A stretch of DNA of 64,000 nt from Cohnella hashimotonis (GTDB lineage Bacteria > Bacillota > Bacilli > Paenibacillales > Paenibacillaceae): positions 5,766,001-5,830,000 of the forward strand of contig NZ_JAGRPV010000001.1 in assembly GCF_030014955.1 (NCBI RefSeq), given 5' to 3'. The position numbers were made by a program, and so were the translations under genes. Under the pieces are notes generated by a model that searched no databases, was not told where the DNA came from, and worked only from the letters and a program-made list of their open reading frames with translations. Shown in pieces: positions 8,298 to 16,821 of this stretch; the first letter of the stretch is position 1; each line of letters opens with the position of its first letter.

Positions 8298-9326
8298 TTA
8301 GGGTAGGTCAAGTTTTTTAACTAGCGACTGGCGCTTTGCATCCTTGTAGAACTGATTGCGATTTCCATCATAATAGAAGATGTTCTCCTGCTCTGCAGAC
8401 TTCTGTGTCAACCGAATGCGATAGAGTCCCTCAGGCATCAGAAAAGCATCGCATGTAATGTCGTAATTCGTGCCAGCCGCAGACGGCTTGAACCCAAACC
8501 GCTTGGCAAATAGCCCCCTGACCTGCTGGAGATCCCACTCTAAATTCTCGCCCGTTTCCCCATAGAACACGGCCGCTCCATTCTCCACTTTAGCGTACCA
8601 TCTTGCTATGACCGTATCGCTGCTTCTTGGCATCTCAATGACGTATTCGTTCCATCCATTCTTGTTCTTTTCCGTGAACGATAAGACGTAATACAGATAC
8701 AGATCGTCGGGATTGCTAGGCGCTGTTGATGAACCTGGCGAACGCCAGTAGAAATATCCCGTCTTCTTGTCTTTATTAATCCATCGGGCGTTCGTTGCTG
8801 CATCGATCAAGTTGTATTCTTTGCGAAGCTGCTCCAAATTCTGATCCTGACCATCAAAGGACAGTCGCTTCAGCTTCCGCTCATGCGCCTTAACAGCGAT
8901 CTGATGATGCGGCGTGCGGATCTCAAAATCCCAATACCCGTTAGCCTTTAACATGGCTTCTGTCGTCCCATTGAGATAATCATTCATGACTTCAGTTAGA
9001 TTCCAATCATACCGCATATAAAAAACGGGATATTCTTTCGTTGGAAATACTATTTTTGAAAGGCCTCTGTCGATTAAGTATGGCTTGATCGGGTGATCCC
9101 AATGGTCTACATCGGAAATGATAACCGGGGCGGCTGCGCTTTTCTTCGGCTCTTGTTGGCCAGTCGATGGCGTTTGGCGCGAATGTTGGACCGGGTTAGC
9201 AGCATGACTTGCCTTATTTGGACCGTTAACCTGCGCCGAGCCGGATGGCTCCGATTCACCGCAGGCCGTGGTCGCTTGCAGAATGAGGAACAAAACGATT
9301 CCATATGCGAACAACGCGTACTTCAT
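8298..9326 (-). CDS. Hypothetical lipoprotein
   Basis: ATG at 9326 is preferred over an upstream GTG because AGGTGAGG lies six bases before it. A hydrophobic signal (residues 4-20) ends in TTAC, a plausible lipobox, followed by a Ser/Pro/Gln-rich linker and a soluble domain of about 250 residues with no recognised family. It is the second gene after the DUF2314/DUF2185 gene, 23 bp apart, and is followed by a strong terminator, so the two are probably co-transcribed. Surface anchoring is inferred from the lipobox. Confidence 0.7.
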   Translation of the reverse strand: MKYALFAYGIVLFLILQATTACGESEPSGSAQVNGPNKASHAANPVQHSRQTPSTGQQEPKKSAAAPVIISDVDHWDHPIKPYLIDRGLSKIVFPTKEYPVFYMRYDWNLTEVMNDYLNGTTEAMLKANGYWDFEIRTPHHQIAVKAHERKLKRLSFDGQDQNLEQLRKEYNLIDAATNARWINKDKKTGYFYWRSPGSSTAPSNPDDLYLYYVLSFTEKNKNGWNEYVIEMPRSSDTVIARWYAKVENGAAVFYGETGENLEWDLQQVRGLFAKRFGFKPSAAGTNYDITCDAFLMPEGLYRIRLTQKSAEQENIFYYDGNRNQFYKDAKRQSLVKKLDLP

Positions 9327-9349
9327 GAGACCCCTCACCTATGATCAAA

Positions 9350-9982
9350 TTAATCGGATGATCCGTTCCAATCCTTGATTTCAATCCAAGGACTGTTCGA
9401 ATTTTCTCTCTCGAAGGCCGTTCCGAACGCGCCTTTGAGCGGCGTTATCAGGCTAGGATCCTTATCGAGTAAAGCGTATACGTTTACGATGCTAATGTTT
9501 GATTTATTGCTATTATATTCATCGTCCTCGGTACCTTCGAGCAACCTCCATCCGCTGTCCTCCTCCCGGTCTGGCTTTTCACGGTAGAGCCACCGCACGC
9601 AGCCGCCTTCTTCCAGGCATTTATTTGAGACGACAGCCATTTGTTCGCCAATCTCTAACCAACGCGGATCGTCTTTGGGGATTAAAATTCTGGCAATATG
9701 CCTGGGCTCGAATTCAATGATATCGCCAATCTGCAAGGATTTAATGTATACGGGCTGATTGGTTAGAATCCCGGTGTACGTCTGACTCCATCGCTTCTTC
9801 CCGGTCACTTCCACCCACATTCTTTCCGCGCGAGGATCGTCCTCGGCCGGATGTTCTAGCACAAAGTGCAATCTGACCAAGTCGCCTTTCTTTTGCAATT
9901 TTCTCTCTTTAAGATTGGGGATAAAAAATGTATTTGGATATCGTAGATTCGTTTGCTCTACGTCCTCCAGGCTCCATTCCAA
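9350..9982 (-). CDS. DUF2314 plus DUF2185 immunity-type protein
   Basis: The N-terminal half (about 20-110) resembles DUF2314: GDLVRLHFVLEHP, then ERMWVEVTG and LQIGDIIEFEPRHIARI. The C-terminal half (about 118-205) resembles DUF2185/Imm33: MAVVSNKCLEEGG, WLYREKP and DSGWRLLEGTEDDEYN. DUF2185 proteins often occur as immunity proteins beside polymorphic toxins, but no toxin gene is adjacent here. Start is TTG at 9982, with AGGAAGG about ten bases upstream; no ATG fits. It is cytoplasmic and heads an operon with the lipoprotein gene. Confidence 0.75.
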   Translation of the reverse strand: MEWSLEDVEQTNLRYPNTFFIPNLKERKLQKKGDLVRLHFVLEHPAEDDPRAERMWVEVTGKKRWSQTYTGILTNQPVYIKSLQIGDIIEFEPRHIARILIPKDDPRWLEIGEQMAVVSNKCLEEGGCVRWLYREKPDREEDSGWRLLEGTEDDEYNSNKSNISIVNVYALLDKDPSLITPLKGAFGTAFERENSNSPWIEIKDWNGSSD

Positions 9983-10239
9983 GTTTAATCTTCCTTCCTA
10001 TCCTGGCATTAATAAAAACCGGCCACTTCTAATTTCACTATTCATCCAACTAAAATATTCAACTAAAATGAAGAATTTCCTTTACCATCCCGATTACCGA
10101 TTCGGCGATTCCATTTACATGTACGGTCGTAAATAACTGCCCCCTTTGTCTGCCATTTAATGGGCAAAAGTGGCACCCCTTCTCGTGGTTATCATTGGTA
10201 TACTTGATGAGACACCAAGAAGAAGGGATCTGAGATGCA

Positions 10240-11424
10240 TTGAGTAAGGTTTTATCGGGGTTGTTGTTCGCTTCCGCCATGTTCCTTAGCTTGCCTGGAC
10301 AGGCATGGATGGAGGCGGCCCCGCCCCAAGACGTACAACTGCAACAGGACTCGGAGGTTCACTTTCAGGATCAGATGTTAGAGACTGCGATCAGGCAGCA
10401 ATTGCAAAAGAAAGATGACGCAGCCGTTACGACGACAGACATGGCGTCATTGACCACCCTCAATCTTACAGGCGTAAAAAGTATAGCGGGCTTGCAATAT
10501 GCGACGAATCTGACGCAGCTGTATCTATCTGCGGGCGAGGTTGAAGATATTAGACCGCTCAGCGCCCTGACCAAGCTGACGAGCTTAAACCTCTCGGACA
10601 ATCACATCGCGGATCTCAGTCCGCTTAAGCCGCTGACCAAGCTGCAATCTCTTTACCTCACAAAAAATCGGATCACGGATCTCCAGGCGCTAGCCGGATT
10701 AACCCGACTGAGCTCGCTCTACGCGGGGAACAATCAGATCAAGGATCTGGCTCCTCTGAAGAAGATGACGCAGTTGGTCGACCTGAACTTCGCGGGCAAT
10801 TTGGTTTATGATCTCGAGCCTTTGCGATCTCTGAAAAACATCGCTTACTTGGACCTATCTTACAACCGCGTATGGAATCTGGAGCCGATTCGCAACCATA
10901 CATTTGCGCATTATTACGACACGGGCGCGCTTATCTACGGGCTTAATTTTGTAGGCAATTATTTGGATCTGAGGCGCACTTCCTCATCGTACAAGATTCT
11001 TAATGCGCTTGAACAGATGGACAGTCCGTCAAGCACCACGCCGATCAAAAAATTCGAACGCTTAGTCATCGGCAGCACGACCGCCTATATCTGGGAGAGC
11101 CCTTTTCAGCTCACACATGCCCCGTTCATTGTATCGGACCGCACGTATGTCCCCATTCGGTTCGTGTCCAAGTGGTTGGGGGCTGAAGTCGGCTGGGACC
11201 AGACCAAGAAAGAAGTGACGATTCGCAAAGGCACGCAAACGATCCGTTGGACCGTGAACGAGAAAAATGCCGACGTAAACGGACAGACGGTACCCTACGA
11301 TGTGCCGATGCTGCTGAAGAACAACAGCGCGTTTGTCCCGGTACGCTTCGTGTCCGAACGGCTGGACGCCTCCGTGGAATACATGACAAATCCGAAGACC
11401 GTGCTTATATTTGATCATAAGTAA
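10240..11424 (+). CDS. Exported leucine-rich-repeat protein with copper-amine-oxidase-like stalk domain
   Basis: A signal peptide (about 1-24) starts from TTG at 10240. Residues 75-225 hold about six internalin-like repeats with the pattern LTSLNLSDNHIADLSPL. The last 100 residues contain two copies of the stalk motif, YVPIRFVSKWLGAEVGWD and FVPVRFVSERLDASVEY, matching the copper amine oxidase N-terminal-like domain common on Paenibacillus surface proteins. It probably sits at the cell surface and binds proteins or wall material (inference). The start is the least certain part; AAGGGA lies 13 bases upstream. A perfect hairpin follows the stop. Confidence 0.82.
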   Translation: MSKVLSGLLFASAMFLSLPGQAWMEAAPPQDVQLQQDSEVHFQDQMLETAIRQQLQKKDDAAVTTTDMASLTTLNLTGVKSIAGLQYATNLTQLYLSAGEVEDIRPLSALTKLTSLNLSDNHIADLSPLKPLTKLQSLYLTKNRITDLQALAGLTRLSSLYAGNNQIKDLAPLKKMTQLVDLNFAGNLVYDLEPLRSLKNIAYLDLSYNRVWNLEPIRNHTFAHYYDTGALIYGLNFVGNYLDLRRTSSSYKILNALEQMDSPSSTTPIKKFERLVIGSTTAYIWESPFQLTHAPFIVSDRTYVPIRFVSKWLGAEVGWDQTKKEVTIRKGTQTIRWTVNEKNADVNGQTVPYDVPMLLKNNSAFVPVRFVSERLDASVEYMTNPKTVLIFDHK

Positions 11425-11432
11425 CTGAAATA

Positions 11433-11454
11433 GCCTGCCGGCGATCCGGCAGGC
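11433..11454 (+). terminator. Hairpin after LRR gene
   Basis: GCCTGCCGG and CCGGCAGGC form a perfect 9-bp stem with a four-base loop, followed by TTATCC. The T-run is weak. Confidence 0.6.
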
Positions 11455-11474
11455 TTATCCGGGAGGAAGCAGCC

Positions 11475-11881
11475 ATGAGCGATTTAAAACAAAAGATCGT
11501 TTACGAACGCGGAACGAACGAATTGCTGGAGAAAAGCTTGCGCGCGCAAAAGCTTATGCGTGGAACGGAACGCCGGTCACCTTATCGCAAGGGAAAGCAG
11601 GAGCACTGACCATTTTGGATGAGAAACGGGAAAATAACCAAATCACGCTCACCTATGAAGTGTCGGGCGCCCGCATCTTCGATCAAGTGCAGCACCTCTG
11701 GCTCGAGGACGGCAAGGGCAACCGATACGACAAGGAAAACGGGACGATTCGCAGGGAAGGCGGCAACAGGTATCAAGTTACTTTTTCGAATATAAGCGAT
11801 GTCGATACGCTGTATGTTTGCACGTATCAGTTAAACGTTCATTATTTGAAGGAGCTTGAGGTTACGGTGGATATGGCCTAA
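11475..11881 (+). pseudogene. Frameshifted remnant, DUF4179/DUF5643-like C-terminal domain
   Basis: A ribosome site GGGAGG precedes an ATG at 11475 that opens only 44 codons and stops at 11608. The conserved-looking protein continues in another frame: LARAKAYAWNGTPVTLSQ runs straight into the frame that ends at 11881 (VQHLWLEDGKGNRYDKE, then LYVCTYQLNVHYLKELE). Joining the two requires a shift near 11545. The second half resembles the extracytoplasmic end of DUF4179-type anti-sigma proteins (moderate recognition). It is probably a decaying gene fragment; a sequencing error is the alternative. A perfect terminator follows. Confidence 0.5.
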
Positions 11882-11891
11882 TGACTATACG

Positions 11892-11921
11892 GCAGCCGGT
11901 TTGAAGACCGGCTGTTTTTTT
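11892..11921 (+). terminator. Rho-independent terminator
   Basis: CAGCCGGT, a six-base loop, ACCGGCTG, then a run of seven to eight T. It ends the remnant gene unit and separates it from the TetR promoter. Confidence 0.9.
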
Positions 11922-11950
11922 ACATAAAGCTGGTTCAGGTTGGTAGAACG

Positions 11951-12019
11951 TTGACATGAAGAAATGGCGCGTATAAAATAAAAAATATTGATCGATCAGG
12001 ATTTTAAATGATCAATCAA
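11951..12019 (+). promoter_or_regulatory. Sigma-A promoter and inverted-repeat operator of TetR gene
   Basis: TTGACA (11951-11956), a 17-bp spacer and TAAAAT (11974-11979) form a near-consensus promoter. Just downstream, TTGATCGATCA (11988-11998) and TGATCAATCAA (12009-12019) form an inverted repeat matching at 10 of 11 positions with a 10-bp centre. An operator at the transcription start suggests the TetR protein represses itself. Confidence 0.75.
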
Positions 12020-12037
12020 GTTTAGGAGATGAATCGA

Positions 12038-12637
12038 ATGGAAAATAAACAATATCTGATCGCTGAAGCGCGCAGAGAACAGGTCATCAAAGCCGCTATT
12101 AAGGTTTTGACGGAAATCGGATACCACAGCACAAGTCTTTCCAAGATCGCAAATACAGCCCATATAAGCACAGGACTTATTTCTTATCACTTCTCCGGCA
12201 AGGAAGATTTGATGAGAAATACGTTGATGTATCTGGTTGAGCATGAGCGAAGCTATATCAAGGAAAAAGTTGCGCCGAAACCAACCTACATGGAGAAATT
12301 GGTCGCTTTTATCGAAGCAAGCCTGGCCTATGTGGGTACGAACGGTGAAAATAGCAACGCTATGCTTGAAATCGTTTTTAATGGCCGCACACCGGACAAC
12401 GTCCCCTATTACCAGGCCGAAGTTCATGAGGAAGACGGACTACTCGTTTTGTTGAAGGACATTCTCCGCAATGGACAAGAAACGAAAGAATTCGGTGACT
12501 TCGATCCCCAAGTGACGGCCATGATTATACGAGGAGCGGTTGCAGCGGCGAGGGGGCTTCCTCAAAAGGGGGATGCGTTAAGCCTGGAGGCGTACAGTGA
12601 GCATGTAATCAAGAGCATTTTGAAAATGATTCGCTGA
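12038..12637 (+). CDS. TetR-family transcriptional regulator
   Basis: The N-terminal helix-turn-helix is typical: VIKAAIKVLTEIGY, SLSKIANTAHISTGL, ISYHFSGKEDLM (about residues 13-58). The C-terminal ligand domain of about 130 residues is helical and variable. ATG at 12038 has TAGGAG eight bases upstream; an earlier in-frame ATG at 12029 is too close to that site. The following DUF4097 lipoprotein gene starts 31 bp after the stop, so the regulator may control it as well as itself. The ligand is unknown. Confidence 0.92.
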   Translation: MENKQYLIAEARREQVIKAAIKVLTEIGYHSTSLSKIANTAHISTGLISYHFSGKEDLMRNTLMYLVEHERSYIKEKVAPKPTYMEKLVAFIEASLAYVGTNGENSNAMLEIVFNGRTPDNVPYYQAEVHEEDGLLVLLKDILRNGQETKEFGDFDPQVTAMIIRGAVAAARGLPQKGDALSLEAYSEHVIKSILKMIR

Positions 12638-12668
12638 CACACATTCGAACAGGGAAAGGAAATAATCG

Positions 12669-13502
12669 ATGATCCATCATAAACGGTATGGTCCAATATT
12701 CGTGCTGATCGTTCTGATTCTCATCGGGACGGCATGTCAGTCGCGCGATTTACTCGACAAGCTGCCTGCTCACGAGCAAAAGTGGACGTTTACGCAAGGC
12801 AAGCAGCTCTCGCTCGTCGTCGACAGCGAATATGACGTGAGCATGGCGTTTATCGCGAGCGCCGACGGATCCAATTATATAGAGATTAGCGGCAATATGC
12901 AGCAGCACACGATCGATCAGCTGGAAGCGACGGAGATTGTGGGGAATACACTGAAGGTGGAGCTGAATAAGGATGTGAAATTAGTCGCCCCCAATTACAA
13001 GTCCACCAAGCTGCAGATGACCGTAGCTTTGGCGAATGACGCCCGGCTGCAACAGGTCAGCTACAAGTCAAATGCCGGCCATGCAAGCTTTACCGATTTG
13101 AAGGCCGAACATGTCGACGTTTCTTTTCATTCCGGCGATGTCAAGGTGGATGGGCTGCAGGGCGCTTTGACCGTGGAGGGGACTTCCGGCAATATTACCG
13201 CCGCAGACATCGACGGTTCGGCCGACGTCTCCTTGCGCACAGGAAAGATCAAGTTCGATCGGTTTAAAGGAGACGGCGTATTTAAACTAACGTCCGGCAG
13301 CATTGATTTGACGGAGCAACGTTCGGATAACCTGGATATTTCCGTGCGTACCGGCGACGTTACGCTGTCGCTCGACCCGGCGTTCAAAGGATTCTTTGAC
13401 CTGAAGACCATGACCGGACGCGTCAACGCGCCGGAGCCCCCGCAAGAGACGACGGACAAGATCAAAGTACGGGCAACCTCGGGTAATATTCGCATCCGGT
13501 GA
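12669..13502 (+). CDS. DUF4097-type beta-solenoid lipoprotein
   Basis: A signal with lipobox IGTAC (Cys about residue 23) is followed by a repetitive beta domain: repeated short units such as FHSGDVKVDGLQG, GTSGNITAADIDG and VRTGDVTLSL are typical of DUF4097 putative adhesins. Such proteins are often encoded next to stress regulators; here it follows a TetR gene. AAAGGA precedes the ATG. It is probably anchored to the outer face of the membrane. The biochemical role is unknown. Confidence 0.78.
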   Translation: MIHHKRYGPIFVLIVLILIGTACQSRDLLDKLPAHEQKWTFTQGKQLSLVVDSEYDVSMAFIASADGSNYIEISGNMQQHTIDQLEATEIVGNTLKVELNKDVKLVAPNYKSTKLQMTVALANDARLQQVSYKSNAGHASFTDLKAEHVDVSFHSGDVKVDGLQGALTVEGTSGNITAADIDGSADVSLRTGKIKFDRFKGDGVFKLTSGSIDLTEQRSDNLDISVRTGDVTLSLDPAFKGFFDLKTMTGRVNAPEPPQETTDKIKVRATSGNIRIR

Positions 13503-13523
13503 CCCCCTTGAAAGGAGTCCGGC

Positions 13524-14180
13524 ATGATTAAGAAGCGCAAGTGGCGCAGAGCCGCAAAACGCGTCCAGGCCGGTAATGGGCGTCCACTAAAGCCGATCCG
13601 ATGGTGGCAGCTGTTCGCCCGCAGCTTGTTCTACCTTCCGTTGACGAGTGATGAGGGCCGACAGGCCGTCTTCGCCGTTGACGTTCCGCATTGGCAACAG
13701 CTTCAATCGGACGACGGGAGAGGCAAAGCACACCTGTACCTCGATGGCAAACATTACGCGATGTCCAAACTTCCTGCGGCTTTCCCCGTTCCGGGAGGAA
13801 CGATCATCGTAGAGACCTCAGCGTTCGGCATGAAGCGTTGCCACTTTGTGACCGACGAGGGACGCATGCAACAGCTTATCCCGGATGCACGCTCCGCGGA
13901 AGGCTATCGCACTCGTCTTGACAGCACACACCCGGTATTGAGCCGATGGATCGGATTTGGATCGCTGGTCTTGCTCATCGTTCCGATGGTGCTCGCCATT
14001 CCACAGGTCATCGAAGCGGTCTCCAAGGTGCCCCCGATCGCTCAGCAATTTGGTATTTTCATCTCGCCCATTCATTTGCCGGTATGGCTCAACGTCGTGC
14101 TCGGGGCCTGCGCCGTCGCAGCCAGTATCGAGCGCGCAATGCGATTGCGATGGAATGCGCTGCTTGACGGGTCCACTTGA
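13524..14180 (+). CDS. Hypothetical membrane protein
   Basis: This 218-residue protein starts 21 bp after the DUF4097 gene with GAAAGGAG upstream, so it is probably in the same operon. The basic N-terminal 120 residues are soluble; two hydrophobic segments follow (about 143-162, IGFGSLVLLIVPMVLAI, and about 186-203, WLNVVLGACAVAA). No family is recognised. A role with the preceding lipoprotein is only suggested by spacing. Confidence 0.65.
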   Translation: MIKKRKWRRAAKRVQAGNGRPLKPIRWWQLFARSLFYLPLTSDEGRQAVFAVDVPHWQQLQSDDGRGKAHLYLDGKHYAMSKLPAAFPVPGGTIIVETSAFGMKRCHFVTDEGRMQQLIPDARSAEGYRTRLDSTHPVLSRWIGFGSLVLLIVPMVLAIPQVIEAVSKVPPIAQQFGIFISPIHLPVWLNVVLGACAVAASIERAMRLRWNALLDGST

Positions 14181-14301
14181 GGGTTCTGTTAAAGGAGTGA
14201 CCTCTCTTCAGGAGAAGAGCCCTTCCTCCGCTTCCGTTAAGCGATATAAATAATAAAGTCCTTTCATTTGAAGTCTGATCCATCCTGTTTTCACTAGATC
14301 C

Positions 14302-14338
14302 TATGCCTTGCTAGTCTAAATCGCGATCCTGATTCTCG
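14302..14338 (-). pseudogene. 3'-end remnant similar to the end of the SLH-bearing esterase gene
   Basis: Thirty of 36 bases match 24251-24287. On the minus strand both read the same C-terminal ending, ENQ...LD followed by TAG, and the match continues past the stop. The rest of 14181-14508 holds no gene I can support, so this is probably the tail of a lost paralogue. Confidence 0.45.
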
Positions 14339-14508
14339 GTTACCATAGATTAGCGCAATAAGAATGAAAACTGAGCTTGGCACATTAGCAATCCATGAGA
14401 AGCCCGGCCTCCTTTGGAATGATAAGATGTTGTTGAATGCCAAAGCCTGCCGAGTCCCGTCGGCGGGCCGTTCAACCAACGGTCACGAAAATGGGAGGCG
14501 TTATTGGA

Positions 14509-15072
14509 ATGGCTAAACTGATCTATCCTATTAATCTATCCTTGGACGGCTACATGGAGGACGAGCGCGGCGATCTCGATTGGTCGGTCTCCGATGACGA
14601 GACCTATGCGTTCTGGACCGGCTTCCAGCGGACGATCGGCACCTACCTGTACGGGCGCGGGATGTACGAGTCGATGGTGTACTGGGAGACGGCGCACGTC
14701 AGCGACGACGAACCGGCGGATAAAGCGCGGGAGTTCGCGCAGATCTGGCGAGCGGCCGATAAGATTGTGTATTCCAGCACCCTTCCGACGGCAGCAAGCG
14801 CCAAGACCAAGGTCGAGCGTGAATTTGATCCTGAGGCGATCCGCAGGCTGAAGGCGTCGTCGGAAGCAGACATTACGATCGGCGGCCCCGAGCTTGCTGG
14901 ACAGGCCATGCGCGCGGGACTGATCGACGAGTGCCACCTGCTTCTTAATCCGATCGTCTTAGGCGGAGGCAAGCGAGCATTGCCCGACAACCTCCGCGTG
15001 CGGCTCGAGCTGCTCGGCGAGCGCCGCTTCCGGAGCGGCATTATTCATCTCCACTACCGCGTGACCGTCTGA
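14509..15072 (+). CDS. Dihydrofolate-reductase-like / RibD C-terminal family reductase
   Basis: The fold markers are KLIYPINLSLDGYMED at the start, LYGRGMYESMVYW (about 43-55), a central KIVYSSTLP strand and ADITIGGPELAGQAM with a final LLNPIVLGGGKRAL. This pattern marks the RibD C-terminal/DHFR-like family, which binds NADPH. The start at 14509 has GGGAGG ten bases upstream; the longer open frame lacks a site. It is a stand-alone gene, so it is more likely one of the many yyaP/yqkA-type paralogues than a riboflavin enzyme. The substrate is unknown. Confidence 0.85.
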   Translation: MAKLIYPINLSLDGYMEDERGDLDWSVSDDETYAFWTGFQRTIGTYLYGRGMYESMVYWETAHVSDDEPADKAREFAQIWRAADKIVYSSTLPTAASAKTKVEREFDPEAIRRLKASSEADITIGGPELAGQAMRAGLIDECHLLLNPIVLGGGKRALPDNLRVRLELLGERRFRSGIIHLHYRVTV

Positions 15073-15094
15073 CCGACAGCCAACTCAGCGACAA

Positions 15095-15119
15095 CAAGCT
15101 GCCGCAGATCGGCAGCTTG
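15095..15119. terminator. Perfect 10-bp hairpin between convergent genes
   Basis: CAAGCTGCCG and CGGCAGCTTG are separated by five bases. It probably serves the reductase gene and, in the other direction, the FG-GAP-like gene. The T-run is weak. Confidence 0.6.
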
Positions 15120-15152
15120 CTGCGTTAATGGCCATTTAACGGAAGAAAAATC

Positions 15153-15878
15153 CTAGAAAAGACTGATCAGCTTCGACCCAAGTATAGCGACTGTCAATCT
15201 GGAGGATGCAAATTGCGTGCCGTTCCAAGTCAGAAGGTTCTCGACATAGCCTAACGTATCGGCGTTCGTCGTCCCGATAATGCGTTGCAGCGCAAATAAA
15301 TCGTAGCCCACGCCTCTCTCGTTCGTCACGATGGGAAACAGTCCGCCTAGCGCAAGGACCTCGCCCTGGACAGGCTTTTTCAGCTTGCCGTCGTCATCGT
15401 AATATTGCGATAAATAGTCGTAGCCTTTACTACTAATGTCTATAGTAAATAGCACGTCAAGCTGCGGATTACTGACGCTCACCTTGTAGAAGTCCTCGTA
15501 ATTCACGTTAAACTTATAGGCCTCGTTATATTTTTCAAAGTCAAACATCTCATAAACGACATTGTTCTTGAAGGAATACATATAAAAGATCCCGTATCCC
15601 CCGCTCCCGCCGGTATCGATGCTGACTAAAATGTCCTGTACGTTATCCTTGGAAAAATCCCCAAGGAAGAGCCTCGCATTGTATCCCGCGTTATTGGGAA
15701 GATTGACCGCCGTGCTGCGGTTCGAACGCCCATCTTGAATGATCAGCGTAATGTGGTCGGCGAAGGGTCCATCGGATTGGTTGCCGTATAAATACACGTT
15801 ATCAAGGATGCCGTCCCCGTTAACGTCTCCTTGCTTCGCGTCGAGCAGCACAATGCTTCGTGCATGAGCGTAATGCAT
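15153..15878 (-). CDS. FG-GAP/VCBS-like repeat protein
   Basis: Residues 14-30 contain a calcium-loop pattern, KQGDVNGDGILDNVYLYG, and residues 70-90 a second unit, FLGDFSKDNVQDILVSID. Both are typical of FG-GAP/VCBS propeller repeats; the C-terminal half is less regular. No signal peptide is visible. AGGGGA lies seven bases before the ATG. Paenibacillus and Bacillus encode similar proteins, but I know no established function. A 39-bp copy of its 3' end occurs at 19107-19145. Confidence 0.68.
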   Translation of the reverse strand: MHYAHARSIVLLDAKQGDVNGDGILDNVYLYGNQSDGPFADHITLIIQDGRSNRSTAVNLPNNAGYNARLFLGDFSKDNVQDILVSIDTGGSGGYGIFYMYSFKNNVVYEMFDFEKYNEAYKFNVNYEDFYKVSVSNPQLDVLFTIDISSKGYDYLSQYYDDDGKLKKPVQGEVLALGGLFPIVTNERGVGYDLFALQRIIGTTNADTLGYVENLLTWNGTQFASSRLTVAILGSKLISLF

Positions 15879-16039
15879 TCGAACATCCCCTATTCGCAGT
15901 CAAATGCCTTATGCCTACAAATATGTAGGTCGGTACCTAGGGGATTGTGCGGATGCCTAGGAAGGAAGACGAAAACGGAGTTAACGGGCCGCTTCGCGTG
16001 GTAATATGAAGTATTCCTATGTTCGCTTGGAGGGAGCCA

Positions 16040-16810
16040 ATGGACTTTAAGTATTCGATTGTGAATGATGATAACGATACAGTCCTGGGTTTCTGCAATG
16101 AGGTAAATATACGAAAAGCGGACGATGAATGCTGCTCAGTACTGCGTTTATATGACTTGAAGTTAACAGAAAAACATAGGAAGCTGCCTACAACAACCCT
16201 CTCAAACTTTCGTCTCCATATTTTAAGCCTGGATGGTAAGAACCTGGGCGGATACTCTTTCTCTCCACGTAACCATTTCAAATTACAGTTTCTAGAGACT
16301 ACGCAAGGTCCTACTGATATCGAGGTTCGCTTTTCGGAAGCCCCCCTCCCTTTCGCCTTTGAGGTGTGGAACCGTTTGCGTGAGCGTCCTAATGATCCGG
16401 GTCAATGGCATTCCTGTTCTCACGGAGAGAAACAAGCCTGGTTACAGGTTTTACGTTTGAGATGCAATAAACCTCAAATAGACAGGAAAGGACAAGTTCT
16501 TTCCGTTGATGGAAGTATAATTCAAGATGAAGAAACGTTTTTCATTGCCCTAGGAGAAGCCATAAATGGCCCTTTTGGCTATTATGGAGCGGACCTGGAT
16601 GGGCTTGCGGATTGTCTATGCGGGGGGTTCGGTTTGATTCCACCGTTTACATTAACGTGGACAAACTTTCATAAATCGTTTAACAATGGTTTATTAGCTC
16701 ATGAAAAATTCATTGCTTTGTTGCTTCATTTGCTTACTAGCAGCGGCTGTGATGTACATTTAACGGCATCATCCGAGAAGGTAAAAACGATGGTTGATAT
16801 CAAAGTTTAG
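16040..16810 (+). CDS. Protein with C-terminal barstar-like inhibitor domain
   Basis: The C-terminal 90 residues match the barstar (barnase inhibitor) pattern: FFIALGEAINGPFGYYGADL followed by DGLADCLCGGFG and LTWTNFHKSF. The N-terminal 160 residues are not recognised but occur before barstar domains in other Firmicute proteins (moderate confidence). It is probably a cytoplasmic immunity protein against an RNase toxin. ATG at 16040 has GGAGGG eight bases upstream; the frame extends seven codons further. No toxin gene is adjacent. Confidence 0.78.
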   Translation: MDFKYSIVNDDNDTVLGFCNEVNIRKADDECCSVLRLYDLKLTEKHRKLPTTTLSNFRLHILSLDGKNLGGYSFSPRNHFKLQFLETTQGPTDIEVRFSEAPLPFAFEVWNRLRERPNDPGQWHSCSHGEKQAWLQVLRLRCNKPQIDRKGQVLSVDGSIIQDEETFFIALGEAINGPFGYYGADLDGLADCLCGGFGLIPPFTLTWTNFHKSFNNGLLAHEKFIALLLHLLTSSGCDVHLTASSEKVKTMVDIKV

Positions 16811-16821
16811 GAGTTGTATGA

